From Anaerolineae bacterium (GTDB taxonomy: Bacteria; Chloroflexota; Anaerolineae; DRVO01), in NCBI GenBank assembly GCA_013178015.1, contig JABLXR010000035.1:1-43264 (forward strand): a stretch of DNA of 43,264 nt, given 5' to 3'. Below the pieces are notes generated by a model, which was given only the letters and a program-made list of their open reading frames with translations, was not told the DNA's origin and made no database searches. The stretch's first letter is position 1. The number at the start of each line of letters is the position of its first letter. Shown here piece after piece: positions 33,519 to 41,315 of the stretch. The position numbers and the translations under genes were made by a program.

Positions 33519-34334
33519 ATGAGCACCGTCACCGTTCCCGCTCACTACTACCAACAGTTCGACGCCGACCTGGCTCTGGAGGTTCCAGCCGAGGGCTATG
33601 GGGGCTGGCGAAAGGGGGACATCCCTCTGTCACTGGACCACAGCGCCCTGGTGGTGATGCACGCCTGCGACACCGGTACCCCCCAGCAGTTCCCTGGCTG
33701 GCACCGGGCGGTGGAGTACATGGGCCGAGCCAATGCCATCGCCAGGGACGTCTTTCCGCCGCTCCTGGCGGCCGTGCGTCGCTCGCCTCTCAGGCTCTTC
33801 CACGTGGTCGGCGGTGGCGACTACTACAAGGAGCTGCCCGGCTACCAGCGAGCGCTGGCGTTGGCTGGCCCGGAGCCGGAGGCTTTGCCCAGCGTCGAGG
33901 CTGACCCGGTCCTGGAGCGGCTGCGGGAGTTCCGTCGGCAGCACGTCTTCGTGGGCCCTCATAACGAGGCCGATGTAGAGGCCGGGTTCGCGCGGGTGGA
34001 CTTTATGCCCCAGGCGCGGCCCCAGAGCGACGAAGGGGTGGCCGAGAATGGGCGGCAGCTCTTCGCCCTCTGTCGCGAGGAAGGGGTGAACCACCTCATC
34101 TACGTCGGCTTCGCCATCAACTGGTGCCTGCTGCTCTCTCCTGGAGGCATGTGGGAGATGCAGAAGTACGGTCTGCTGTGCTCCACCATCCGGGAGGCAA
34201 CTACAGCGGTGGAGAATAAGGAGACGGCCAGGACGGAGACAGCGAAGCAGATTGCGCTGTGGCGCGTGGCGCTGGCCTTCGGCTTCGTGTTCGATCTGTC
34301 GGACTTCCTCGGAGCACTGGGCAGCAGGGGGTAG
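33519..34334 (+). CDS. Isochorismatase-like cysteine hydrolase
   Basis: The protein has 271 aa. The sequence LVVMHACDTGTP near residue 44 and GVNHLIYVGFAINWCLL with Cys203 match the isochorismatase fold, in which that Cys is the nucleophile of amidases such as N-carbamoylsarcosine hydrolase. The usual DMQN-type Asp near strand 1 reads MHACDTG, so the catalytic Asp is displaced or altered. An insertion (about 85-145) is larger than in typical members. GAGGAG precedes ATG 33519. It follows the dipeptidase by 10 nt. Assignment rests on fold-level resemblance only. Confidence 0.68.
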   Translation: MSTVTVPAHYYQQFDADLALEVPAEGYGGWRKGDIPLSLDHSALVVMHACDTGTPQQFPGWHRAVEYMGRANAIARDVFPPLLAAVRRSPLRLFHVVGGGDYYKELPGYQRALALAGPEPEALPSVEADPVLERLREFRRQHVFVGPHNEADVEAGFARVDFMPQARPQSDEGVAENGRQLFALCREEGVNHLIYVGFAINWCLLLSPGGMWEMQKYGLLCSTIREATTAVENKETARTETAKQIALWRVALAFGFVFDLSDFLGALGSRG

Positions 34335-34392
34335 CAGGCGGTTACGACCCCGAGCACGGCGGCCCCGGCTGTGGATACCGAGATGGCGCCTC

Positions 34393-35088
34393 TCACGGCT
34401 CGCGAAAGCGGTAGCCCTCGCCACGCACGTTGGTGATGTAAGTGGGATGGCTGGGGTCGTCGCCCAGCTTTTGCCGCAGGTAGCGAACGTAGACGCGCAG
34501 GTAGACGCTCTGATCCTTGTGTTCCGGCCCCCACACCTGGGTGAGCAACTCCTCGTAGGACAGGAGCCGGCCCGGGTGGCGGAGGAAGTACGCCAGGAGC
34601 CGGTACTCCTTGGGCGTTAGCCCCAGAGGCCGGCCCTGCTTGTGTACCTCGTGTCGGGTGGTGTCCAGCACTAGATCCAGGTTGGTGAGCACCCTGGGCT
34701 CGGAACCGGCGCCGCCGGCCGCCGAAGCAACTCGCCGCAGGAGGCTGCCCGCCCGCGCCTTCAGCTCCGCCAGGCTGAAAGGTTTGCGCACATAGTCGTC
34801 CGCTCCGCAGCTGAAGCCCTTGAGCACGTCGTCCTCGGTGACTCGGGCGGTGAGCATAAGGACCGGGATACCGCTCGCGGCCTTCAGCCGGCGGCAGACC
34901 TCCCACCCGTCCAAGCCGGGCAACATGATGTCCAGAATCACCAGATCGGGCTGCTCGTGCCCGACCATCTCCAGGCCCAGAACCCCGTCTTCCGCCAGGA
35001 GCACACGGTAGCCCTCTCTGCTCAGGCTGACCTCGATCAGCCGGGCGAGGTTGGTGTCATCTTCTATCAGCAGGATGCACTGATCCAC
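34393..35088 (-). CDS. OmpR/PhoB-family response regulator 1
   Basis: The protein has 231 aa. The receiver domain has the acidic pair in LLIEDD, the phosphoacceptor Asp53 (VILDIMLPG), the Thr of LMLTAR and the conserved Lys in VRKPFS. The C-terminal winged-helix DNA-binding domain ends with VRGEGYRF. GTG 35088 is chosen since it lines up with the start of the paralogue 35416-36111 (also 231 aa) and has GAGAG upstream; an open extension to 35268 is not supported. No histidine kinase gene is present on either side. Confidence 0.9.
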   Translation of the reverse strand: MDQCILLIEDDTNLARLIEVSLSREGYRVLLAEDGVLGLEMVGHEQPDLVILDIMLPGLDGWEVCRRLKAASGIPVLMLTARVTEDDVLKGFSCGADDYVRKPFSLAELKARAGSLLRRVASAAGGAGSEPRVLTNLDLVLDTTRHEVHKQGRPLGLTPKEYRLLAYFLRHPGRLLSYEELLTQVWGPEHKDQSVYLRVYVRYLRQKLGDDPSHPTYITNVRGEGYRFREP

Positions 35089-35415
35089 TGGCTTAACTCT
35101 CAACCAGACTGCCGGTGGGCTGTGACTGCCCATCGGCCAGAGCACGGAGGGCACCCCGTCGGCTGCCTGGTTGCAGCGCTCGGGGGAGTCGCCTTCGAGG
35201 TCACCGGCTTGGGGCCTGAGTGCCGGACAGCGGACGCGTGAGGGACGGATGAGGCGGATCTGGTCCACTGATCCTCTCGTGGAAGGATACCACCGAGACT
35301 GCCGTGTGGCGATAAACGCCGGGTTAGAATGGTATAAGGGTTGGATAAGAAATGCTCGCCAGTGCCCGGCGAGAGGAGGAGATCTGGGACTTCCGGCTAT
35401 GGCATCCAGCTGCCC
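35089..35415. other. Intergenic region between two regulator genes
   Basis: No gene is seen. On the plus strand TTAGAATGGTATAAG (35324-35338) resembles promoter -10 sequences, but no plus-strand gene follows; its reverse complement TATACC could serve regulator 1. Confidence 0.35.
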
Positions 35416-36111
35416 TCAGGACTCGCGGAAGCGGTAACCTTCTCCCCTTACGTTGAAGATGTAGGACGGGTTGGCGGAATCGTCCTGGAGCTTCTGGCGC
35501 AGGTAGCTCACGTAGAGGCGAAGGTACTGGTCCTCGTCCGAGAACTCCGGTCCCCACACGTGAGTGAGGAGCTCGCTATGGGTGAGCAGGCGGCCGGGGT
35601 TCTGGAGGAAGTAGCTGAGGAGGCGGAACTCGAGTGGAGTCAGCTCCACGGGCACGCCGCCCTTGGTGACCTGATGGCGCGCCAGATCCACCTGAAGGTC
35701 ACCGTTGTGGAGCACGTTCCCCTGAGTTGAAGTGGCGCCGTAGAGCTCCGCCCGCTTGAGCAATGCCTTCACCCGAGCGGCCAGCTCTGCCAGGCTGAAA
35801 GGCTTGCGCACATAGTCGTCGGCTCCGGAGTCGAAGCCCTGGAGCACATCCTCCTCAGTGGCCCTGGCGGTAAGCATGAGTACGGGGGTGTTGGACATCT
35901 GCTTGAGGCGGCGACACACTTCCCAGCCGTCGAGCCCGGGCAGCATCACGTCCAGGATCACCAGGTCGGGGTGTTGCTCGTAAGCTCGCCTCAGCCCGAG
36001 GTCGCCGTCCCGCGCAGTGAAGACCTCGAAACCCTCGCGGGACAGTGTGATCTCTACCACCTTAGCGAGGTGCTCGTCATCTTCGATAAGGAGAACTCGC
36101 TTCGTGCCCAT
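35416..36111 (-). CDS. OmpR/PhoB-family response regulator 2
   Basis: The protein has 231 aa and is closely related to response regulator 1: the segments HPDLVILDVMLPGLDGWE (Asp54), VLMLTARATE, GADDYVRKPFSLAEL and NVRGEGYRFRE are nearly identical. The DNA-binding half is more divergent, so the targets probably differ. ATG 36111 follows GGTGAG. The two genes lie in tandem, 327 nt apart, in an arrangement that suggests a duplication. A long non-coding leader region (36112-36707) precedes this gene. Confidence 0.92.
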   Translation of the reverse strand: MGTKRVLLIEDDEHLAKVVEITLSREGFEVFTARDGDLGLRRAYEQHPDLVILDVMLPGLDGWEVCRRLKQMSNTPVLMLTARATEEDVLQGFDSGADDYVRKPFSLAELAARVKALLKRAELYGATSTQGNVLHNGDLQVDLARHQVTKGGVPVELTPLEFRLLSYFLQNPGRLLTHSELLTHVWGPEFSDEDQYLRLYVSYLRQKLQDDSANPSYIFNVRGEGYRFRES

Positions 36112-36707
36112 GCCAACTCACCCTGAGAACCGTATCACAGTGGTAGGGCTCCATACCACGCCTATCCCGCCTAACAGCCTGTCGGGCGGTCGCCCTCCGG
36201 CGGCCGAGGTTCGGGCCGGCCCCCGGGCGGAGAGGAGCCAGGCCGCCGCACGCGCATCCGCCCACTCTCCCTCGGAAGGTGGCCCCTCGCCGCTTGGGAC
36301 CATTGTACTACGCGGCACCGGTCTGTCCAGCGGCATGGGCAGCAGACTCGGTCTCCCTCGGTCTTGGCGCCTGCGGGCGAGCGGTGACTCGGAAGGGAGA
36401 GGGGAACGCCAGAGGCTGGCCTTTGTGGACGCTGCTGGGGAGTCACGTACACGACGCAACCGAAGGAGTCGCAGGCGTCGGTGCGCTCTCCCCAGCAGCC
36501 TTAGCAGAGCCCCAGAGCAGGCAAGACAGCCCTGCTCCTACACGTGGGTCATGTCTCCACCCGGCTCCGCGGCGCCCCTGGGCCGGTCATGTCCCGGCGC
36601 GGCCCGGCGTCGCTCCCACGCTTGGGTTATGTTTGAATCCGGCCCTGGCGCCAAGGTCCGAGCTTGACTGTGTGTGGAGCTGCTGCCGCCGTGCCGGCCG
36701 CGTGCTT
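36112..36707. other. 596-nt non-coding region upstream of response regulator 2
   Basis: It contains a 12-bp perfect inverted repeat (GCTGCTGGGGAG 36431-36442, with 36488-36499) and three GGTYATGT words at 36547, 36585 and 36625, each followed by a CCGGC word. No convincing gene is present. Confidence 0.45.
36431..36499. repeat. 12-bp perfect inverted repeat
   Basis: GCTGCTGGGGAG (36431-36442) and CTCCCCAGCAGC (36488-36499) flank 45 nt. A recombinase site, terminator or chance pairing are all possible. Confidence 0.5.
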
Positions 36708-37871
36708 CTACACCACCTCCACCGTCGGTGGGTTGATGAAATCGTGGTAGCGGGCGGCCACATGGCCCAACTGGGCGTCGCCGCGGTGGATGAGCAGCCG
36801 GTAACGGAACACCAGGTCCTGCCCTGCCTCCAGCAGCAAGGATCCGTCCAGACTGGCGTCCGCCTTGTAGTCGTGCCAGGCGAAGGGGTTGGCCGTCATC
36901 AGTCCGTAGTTGCGAACGTGGTACTCGGTGGGGTAGCGGACGTTGTCGGGGTGATCCATGATGGCGATGCCCACGAAGCGATCGGCCACCGGACCGGAGT
37001 AATCACACCACTGGGCCTTCTTGCCCCAGTTCTCCTTCTCGTTGATGCCCCCGTAGGCGTTCTCGATCTTGCCGCCCAGGCCCGAGGCCACGTCCATGGA
37101 GGTGGCCACCCGCACCGAGAGGATCCCTCCTTCCTTGGTGTCCCCGAACTTCACTGGCCCCATGTCGGCTCGGAAGTGCACCGTGTAATCCACGATCTTC
37201 TCGTGGTTGGGGAGCAGGTTGTAGAAGACCATGGTCCGCTGCTCGTACATCACCTTCTCGCCCCGGTTGCTGACCCAGTCGTTGTCGGCCTGGATCACCC
37301 CCAGCACAGGCCCGCTCACTAGCTGCCTGAAGCCCCGATGCAAGATCCGCCCATGCCCGGGCGTCTCGCTCCAGTTGTCCACTCCGTTTACGTCGCCGTG
37401 AGCGGTGTAGATGGACTTGTGGTGCGGATGGTCGTGCTTCTCGCCTTCGATGTCCTGCACCATGGGATAGTTCCGGGTTACGTTGTCGCCATACGGGCCC
37501 ACTACCGGCCACAGAAACGGCCGCGCCCAGTGGTCGGCGTAGTTGTAGGCGGTGAAAAGGTGGTTGCCGATCTGGACCCGAACCCGCCCGTCCTGATCCT
37601 CCAACACGACGCCGCGGCGGGCCTCCTCCTCGGTGCTGGTCTCCAGCAGATACTCCCGGGTACCGCCTGCCGCGAGCACGTCTACTACCCAGTGGACCCA
37701 CAGGTTGCCCTGATCGTCCAGGCCACCCTGGCAGGTCACCGGACGGCCGGTGGCAGTCTCAGTCAGTCTGAGCGAGCGCGGCTTGCCGTCGGCCCGACCC
37801 ACGTTCACCTTCACCGGGCAGTCCACCCGGCAGTGCTCGCCCGCGTGCAGCCTCAGTCTCCATTCTGGCAT
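36708..37871 (-). CDS. DUF6807 (PmoA-like) family protein
   Basis: The protein has 387 aa, beta-rich, with PFLWPVVGPYGDNVTRNYPM, DHPHHKSIYTAHGDVNGVDNW and FRYRLLIHRGD. This is the DUF6807/PmoA-like family, often mislabelled a methane oxygenase; members occur with Gfo/Idh dehydrogenases and xylose-isomerase-like enzymes in sugar degradation clusters, as here. The HPHH cluster could bind metal. GGAGG precedes ATG 37871. The isomerase and dehydrogenase genes follow upstream on the same strand, separated by palindromic repeats. Actual reaction unknown. Confidence 0.87.
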   Translation of the reverse strand: MPEWRLRLHAGEHCRVDCPVKVNVGRADGKPRSLRLTETATGRPVTCQGGLDDQGNLWVHWVVDVLAAGGTREYLLETSTEEEARRGVVLEDQDGRVRVQIGNHLFTAYNYADHWARPFLWPVVGPYGDNVTRNYPMVQDIEGEKHDHPHHKSIYTAHGDVNGVDNWSETPGHGRILHRGFRQLVSGPVLGVIQADNDWVSNRGEKVMYEQRTMVFYNLLPNHEKIVDYTVHFRADMGPVKFGDTKEGGILSVRVATSMDVASGLGGKIENAYGGINEKENWGKKAQWCDYSGPVADRFVGIAIMDHPDNVRYPTEYHVRNYGLMTANPFAWHDYKADASLDGSLLLEAGQDLVFRYRLLIHRGDAQLGHVAARYHDFINPPTVEVV

Positions 37872-37883
37872 GTAGACACCTCC

Positions 37884-37990
37884 AGTTAGGTTACAGGTTA
37901 CAGGGGACAGGTTGCAGGGAATGCCTCCGAGTAGCCTCTCTCTGTCCGCCGTAACCTGTTCCCTGTAACCTATCCCCCATAACCTACTCT
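37884..37990. repeat. TTACAGG-family inverted repeat, copy 1
   Basis: Arms at 37895-37915 and 37951-37971 agree at 19 of 21 positions after inversion, with the unit (T)AGGTTACAGG iterated. The TAG stop of the 37984 gene (37984-37986, minus) is the first triplet of a TAGGTTATGG unit. Confidence 0.8.
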
Positions 37991-38790
37991 CTGCTCTTGA
38001 GGTACTCTATGCTCTCCCGGGCAATGCGCTCGGCACCGGGGGAGAAGTCGAAGACCTCCACCGATATCCAGCCACCGTAGCCGATGTCCTTCAGGGCCTG
38101 AAGGATAGGCCGATACTCTATGGGACCCATCCCCGGCCCCAACTTGCCGTCATTGGCGTGGAAGTGGCCCAAGTGGTCCTTCGCTTCCCGGATGATGTCG
38201 GGGATGGGCCGGCCTTCGTCCGACATGGCCTTGACGTCCAGGTGAAGGGCCACGCTGGGGTGATCCACCAACTCGACCAGGCGCACGCCCTGGTCCTTAG
38301 TGTAGATGAAGTTGGTGTCGTCTCGGGCTAGGGGCTCGATGCAGATCAGGATTCCCTCTTCCTGGGCCACCGGCGCTACTCTCTGGAAGAAGTGCGCGGC
38401 CCACTCCCAGGCGTCCTCCTCGGCCACGCCGGGGAGCACGTTCCGCTGCTGGGGAGAGCCGAACACCATGATCTTGCCCCCCATGTCGCCGGTGCGACGG
38501 ATGAGGGTAGTCATGTAGGCAGCGGCCCGATCCCGGGCCTCGCGGTCGGCAGAGGTGATATGCAGGCCCTCAGTGCGGGCCAGCAGCCAGTGCATGCCCA
38601 CCACTTCGAGCCCGTGAGCCCGAATCTGGTCGCCCACGCGCCTGGCCTCTTCCGGGCTCATCTGAGCCACGTGGGTGTCGAAGGCGAAAGGGGCCACTTC
38701 TAGGCCGGTATAGCCCAGCCGGGCCACCAGGGGCAGGTATTCCCCTAGGGGCTGGCCTTCGAAGAGCTCGTTACAGATCGCGTACTTCAC
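37984..38790 (-). CDS. Sugar phosphate isomerase/epimerase (xylose isomerase-like TIM barrel)
   Basis: The protein has 268 aa from GTG 38790 (271 from GTG 38799). Core motifs fit the AP endonuclease-2/xylose isomerase-like barrel: CIEPLAR (Glu), LHLDVKAMSDEG (Asp), GHFHANDG (His) and ISVEVFDF (Glu), the usual metal ligands. GTG 38790 is favoured since GGAGT lies 9 nt upstream; GTG 38799 has it only 1 nt away. The gene is flanked by TTACAGG-type palindromes and lies between the DUF6807 and Gfo/Idh genes, a combination seen in sugar catabolism clusters. Confidence 0.85.
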   Translation of the reverse strand: MKYAICNELFEGQPLGEYLPLVARLGYTGLEVAPFAFDTHVAQMSPEEARRVGDQIRAHGLEVVGMHWLLARTEGLHITSADREARDRAAAYMTTLIRRTGDMGGKIMVFGSPQQRNVLPGVAEEDAWEWAAHFFQRVAPVAQEEGILICIEPLARDDTNFIYTKDQGVRLVELVDHPSVALHLDVKAMSDEGRPIPDIIREAKDHLGHFHANDGKLGPGMGPIEYRPILQALKDIGYGGWISVEVFDFSPGAERIARESIEYLKSRE

Positions 38791-38821
38791 GAGTTCCACT
38801 CCGTAACGCTGGTTCGGATCT

Positions 38822-38946
38822 CACCGCGGAGATCGCAGAGACCGCAGAGCGGGTCACAGGTTACAGGGGATAGGTCATAGGGATGTGCATCCAGCTATGC
38901 TACTCTATCCTCTGTAACCTGTTCCCTTCTCCGTGTCTTGGTGGCC
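38822..38946. repeat. Composite nested inverted repeat (TTACAGG copy 2 inside GAGACACGGAG arms)
   Basis: Inner arms CAGGTTACAGGGGATAG (38857-38873) and 38905-38921 match at 16 of 17. They are flanked by CACCGCGGAGATCGCAGAG (38822-38840) and, inverted, by GGCCACCAAGACACGGAGAA (38927-38946 minus), units of the other family at 4707-4806. It lies between the isomerase and the Gfo/Idh gene. Confidence 0.7.
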
Positions 38947-38951
38947 AATCT

Positions 38952-40028
38952 CTAGAGGGGCAACTTGACCTCTCTATGGGTGCGGGCGGCCCTGTAGATG
39001 GCCAGCATTATCTCCACCGGCTTGCGAGCGCTCTCCCCGGTGATGAAGGGATCGCGATCTTCGCGGATGGCCTCGATCATGTCGGCAAAGATGGGCTGGT
39101 GCCCGTGAAGGGCGGTCGCCCGCGGGTCGGTGGCGACGGAGACGCCGCTACCCTCCTCCCGCGGACCATACATGGCCTTGATCTCTTGCTCCTCCTTGCC
39201 TTCAGGATCGTCGCGCAGCTTCCATACCTCGATGGTGTCGCGCCTCTTCCCCGTGGCGATGGTACCATTCTCGCCGTGAATGGTGAGGGTATCGCCTCCG
39301 CCAGGCCAAGCGGCAGTAGTCGTGTTGATGCTGCCGATGGCACCGTTCTCGAACTGGAGCACCGCGGAGACCTTGTCCTCGGCCTCGATATCATGGGCGT
39401 AGCGACCCATGTAGCCGAAGACGGAGGAGACCGGGCCAGCCAACCACTGCACCAGGTCCATGGTATGGATGCCCTGGTTGGCGAGGGAGCCGCCCCCATC
39501 CATGGCCCAAGTGCCCTTCCACTTGCCGTGCTTCTCATCCTCGTAGTAGCTCTGCTCGCGCCACCAGAAGAGGTCGGCGTGAATGCCGTAGAGCTTGCCC
39601 AGCCGGCCGCTGTCTATGATCTCCTTGAGGCGCTGGTAGAGAGGGTTGTAGCGCGACTGGAAGACGGCGCCCAGTTTCACTCCTGCCTTGTCGGCCTCCT
39701 CTATGAGTCGGTCTATGGCGCGGAGGTTGATGTCAATGGGCTTCTCTACCACGATGTGCTTGCCGGCGCGGGCAGCACGGATGCCGAACTTGGCGTGCAT
39801 TCCGCTCGGCAGCGCGATGCTGACCACCTCTACATCCGGGTTGCGCAGCATGCGCCCGAAGTCCTTGTACTTCTTGGCCCCGTAGCGATCGCCTACGGCG
39901 TTGAGGCGCTCCTCATCGATGTCGCACACGGCGACCAGCCGAGCACCCGGCAGGTCATATATGTCGCGTGCGTGCCCGGCCCCCATGCCCAGGCCGACCA
40001 CGGCGAAACCGATCTCACGTTCAGCCAT
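38952..40028 (-). CDS. Gfo/Idh/MocA-family oxidoreductase
   Basis: The protein has 358 aa. The N-terminal NAD(P)-binding Rossmann fold (FAVVGLGMGAGH, residues 8-19) is followed by EKPIDIN with the catalytic Lys, and the C-terminal domain carries GGGSLANQGIHTMDL, including the His usual in this family. Such enzymes oxidise or reduce sugars or inositols. ATG 40028 has GAGGAGG about 10 nt before it. The gene sits upstream of the isomerase and DUF6807 genes in the same direction, suggesting a common pathway; the precise sugar is not known. Confidence 0.92.
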   Translation of the reverse strand: MAEREIGFAVVGLGMGAGHARDIYDLPGARLVAVCDIDEERLNAVGDRYGAKKYKDFGRMLRNPDVEVVSIALPSGMHAKFGIRAARAGKHIVVEKPIDINLRAIDRLIEEADKAGVKLGAVFQSRYNPLYQRLKEIIDSGRLGKLYGIHADLFWWREQSYYEDEKHGKWKGTWAMDGGGSLANQGIHTMDLVQWLAGPVSSVFGYMGRYAHDIEAEDKVSAVLQFENGAIGSINTTTAAWPGGGDTLTIHGENGTIATGKRRDTIEVWKLRDDPEGKEEQEIKAMYGPREEGSGVSVATDPRATALHGHQPIFADMIEAIREDRDPFITGESARKPVEIMLAIYRAARTHREVKLPL

Positions 40029-40149
40029 TTCCCCAGTCCTCCTCGCGATGCATGGCCGGCATACCCAGGCCGGCAGGCGGCCCAAAGCGCAGGCTTGGCT
40101 GCTAGAGCCGGCCTTATCTTCTTGCATATGGGTTCGTCTGACAAGGGCA

Positions 40150-40262
40150 ACGGCAGAGGGCAGGGTACAGGGGATAGGTTACAGGGGTCAGGGATTGCCT
40201 ATTCAGGGCCTCTATCCTGCTCCCCTGCGACTTGCCCCCTAATACGTATGACCTACGCCCTG
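40150..40262. repeat. TTACAGG-family inverted repeat, copy 3 (degenerate)
   Basis: The left side reads ACAGGGGATAGGTTACAGGG (40167-40186); the right side (40212-40262) is a looser reverse complement. The stop codon of the epimerase (TAG, 40253-40255 on the minus strand) starts a TAGGTCATACG unit, nearly the same as TAGGTCATAGG in copy 2. Confidence 0.6.
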
Positions 40263-41185
40263 TTCCTGAACCGGTCGTCCTCACTCAGCATCCGCCGCAG
40301 CCCATCCTCTAGGCTCACTTTGGGGGTGTAGCCCAGCAGTTGCGAGGCGAGGCTGATGTCGGCCACCGAGTGGGAAACGCCCCCCTCTTGAGAGGGGTTG
40401 TGGATGGGGCTTGTGCGCCGGCCGCTGGCGTCCTCCACTAGGGCCACCAGCTGCCTGATGCTGCACTCGCGACCACTGCCTACGTTAATGACCTGGCCGG
40501 CCAGGCCGGGGCGTTCTCCCGCCGCCACCAGGGCATCGGTCACGTCGTCTATGTAGACGAAGTCCCGCGTCTGGTTGCCATCGCCGAAGATGACGATGGA
40601 GCCGCCATTGATGGCCCGGCGGAGGAACAGAGGTATGACTGGCGCGTGCGAGGCGGGAAGGGGCTGCCCGGGGCCGTAGGTGTTGAAGATGCGCAGGACC
40701 ACCGTCTCGAACCCGGCTAGCCGGCCCACGGTTCGGCAGTAGTACTCAGCGGCCAGCTTGCTGACAGCGTAGGGCGAGCCCGGATTGGGCACGGCAGCCT
40801 CGCTTATGGGCATCTGTGTCTGCTCGCCGTACACGGCACCGGAGGAGGCGAGCACTACTTTGGGCACCCCCACGTCCCGCACCGCCTCCAGAAGGCAGAC
40901 AGTCCCCCCTACGTTGACGTCGTTGTAGTCCCGCGGGTACAAGTTAGAGGCGGGCACCGAGACCTTCGCCGCCAGATGGTAGACGCAGTCGGTGTCCTGG
41001 AGCAGTGACCAGAGCTTCGGCACGTCCCGCACGTCGCCTCGGGTGAAGAGCACTTCGTCGCGCAGGCGAGAGGGATCACCGGCGCTAAGGTCGTCCAACA
41101 CGTGGACCTCGTGCCCCGCTCCCGCCAGTCGGTTGGCTAACGCCGTTCCCAAGAAGCCGGCGCCGCCCGTGATCAGATAACGCAT
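40253..41185 (-). CDS. NAD-dependent sugar epimerase/dehydratase
   Basis: The protein has 310 aa of the extended SDR family (GalE/RmlB type): TGGAGFLG at the N-terminus, ASSGAVYGE, SPYAVSK (Tyr-x-x-x-Lys) and RIFNTYGPG, with a substrate-binding GDGNQTRDFVYIDD. It acts on a nucleotide-sugar such as UDP-glucose. ATG 41185 has TTGGAG 6 nt upstream; the extension to 41281 crosses the palindromic repeat 41208-41315. It lies between the PBP gene and the dehydrogenase on the same strand, separated from each by an inverted repeat. Confidence 0.92.
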   Translation of the reverse strand: MRYLITGGAGFLGTALANRLAGAGHEVHVLDDLSAGDPSRLRDEVLFTRGDVRDVPKLWSLLQDTDCVYHLAAKVSVPASNLYPRDYNDVNVGGTVCLLEAVRDVGVPKVVLASSGAVYGEQTQMPISEAAVPNPGSPYAVSKLAAEYYCRTVGRLAGFETVVLRIFNTYGPGQPLPASHAPVIPLFLRRAINGGSIVIFGDGNQTRDFVYIDDVTDALVAAGERPGLAGQVINVGSGRECSIRQLVALVEDASGRRTSPIHNPSQEGGVSHSVADISLASQLLGYTPKVSLEDGLRRMLSEDDRFRNRA

Positions 41186-41207
41186 AGCGTACTCCAACGA
41201 AGAGAAT

Positions 41208-41315
41208 ATGACACGTGACACGTGATGCGTGATACGTGATGCGTGATACGTGACGCGTGACACACCTGCCTCGCGTATCACGCATCACGTGTCACGTATC
41301 ACGCATCACGTATCA
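41208..41315. repeat. GTGAYRC heptamer palindrome (long copy)
   Basis: The left side (41208-41263) holds about eight heptamers of the form GTGAYRC; the right side (41272-41315) holds about six on the other strand. Pairing of GTGACACGTGATGCGTGATA in both orientations is exact. The TGA stop of the PBP gene (41313-41315, minus) is the start of a TGATACG unit. Confidence 0.85.

Noticed and set aside
36708-37871. Particulate methane monooxygenase annotation suggested by the PmoA-like name
   Set aside because: The sequence is a soluble beta-rich DUF6807 protein without membrane segments; it sits with sugar enzymes and is unrelated to methane oxidation.
38883-40331. 482-codon plus-strand frame over the dehydrogenase
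   Set aside because: Antisense shadow of the Gfo/Idh gene and two repeats.
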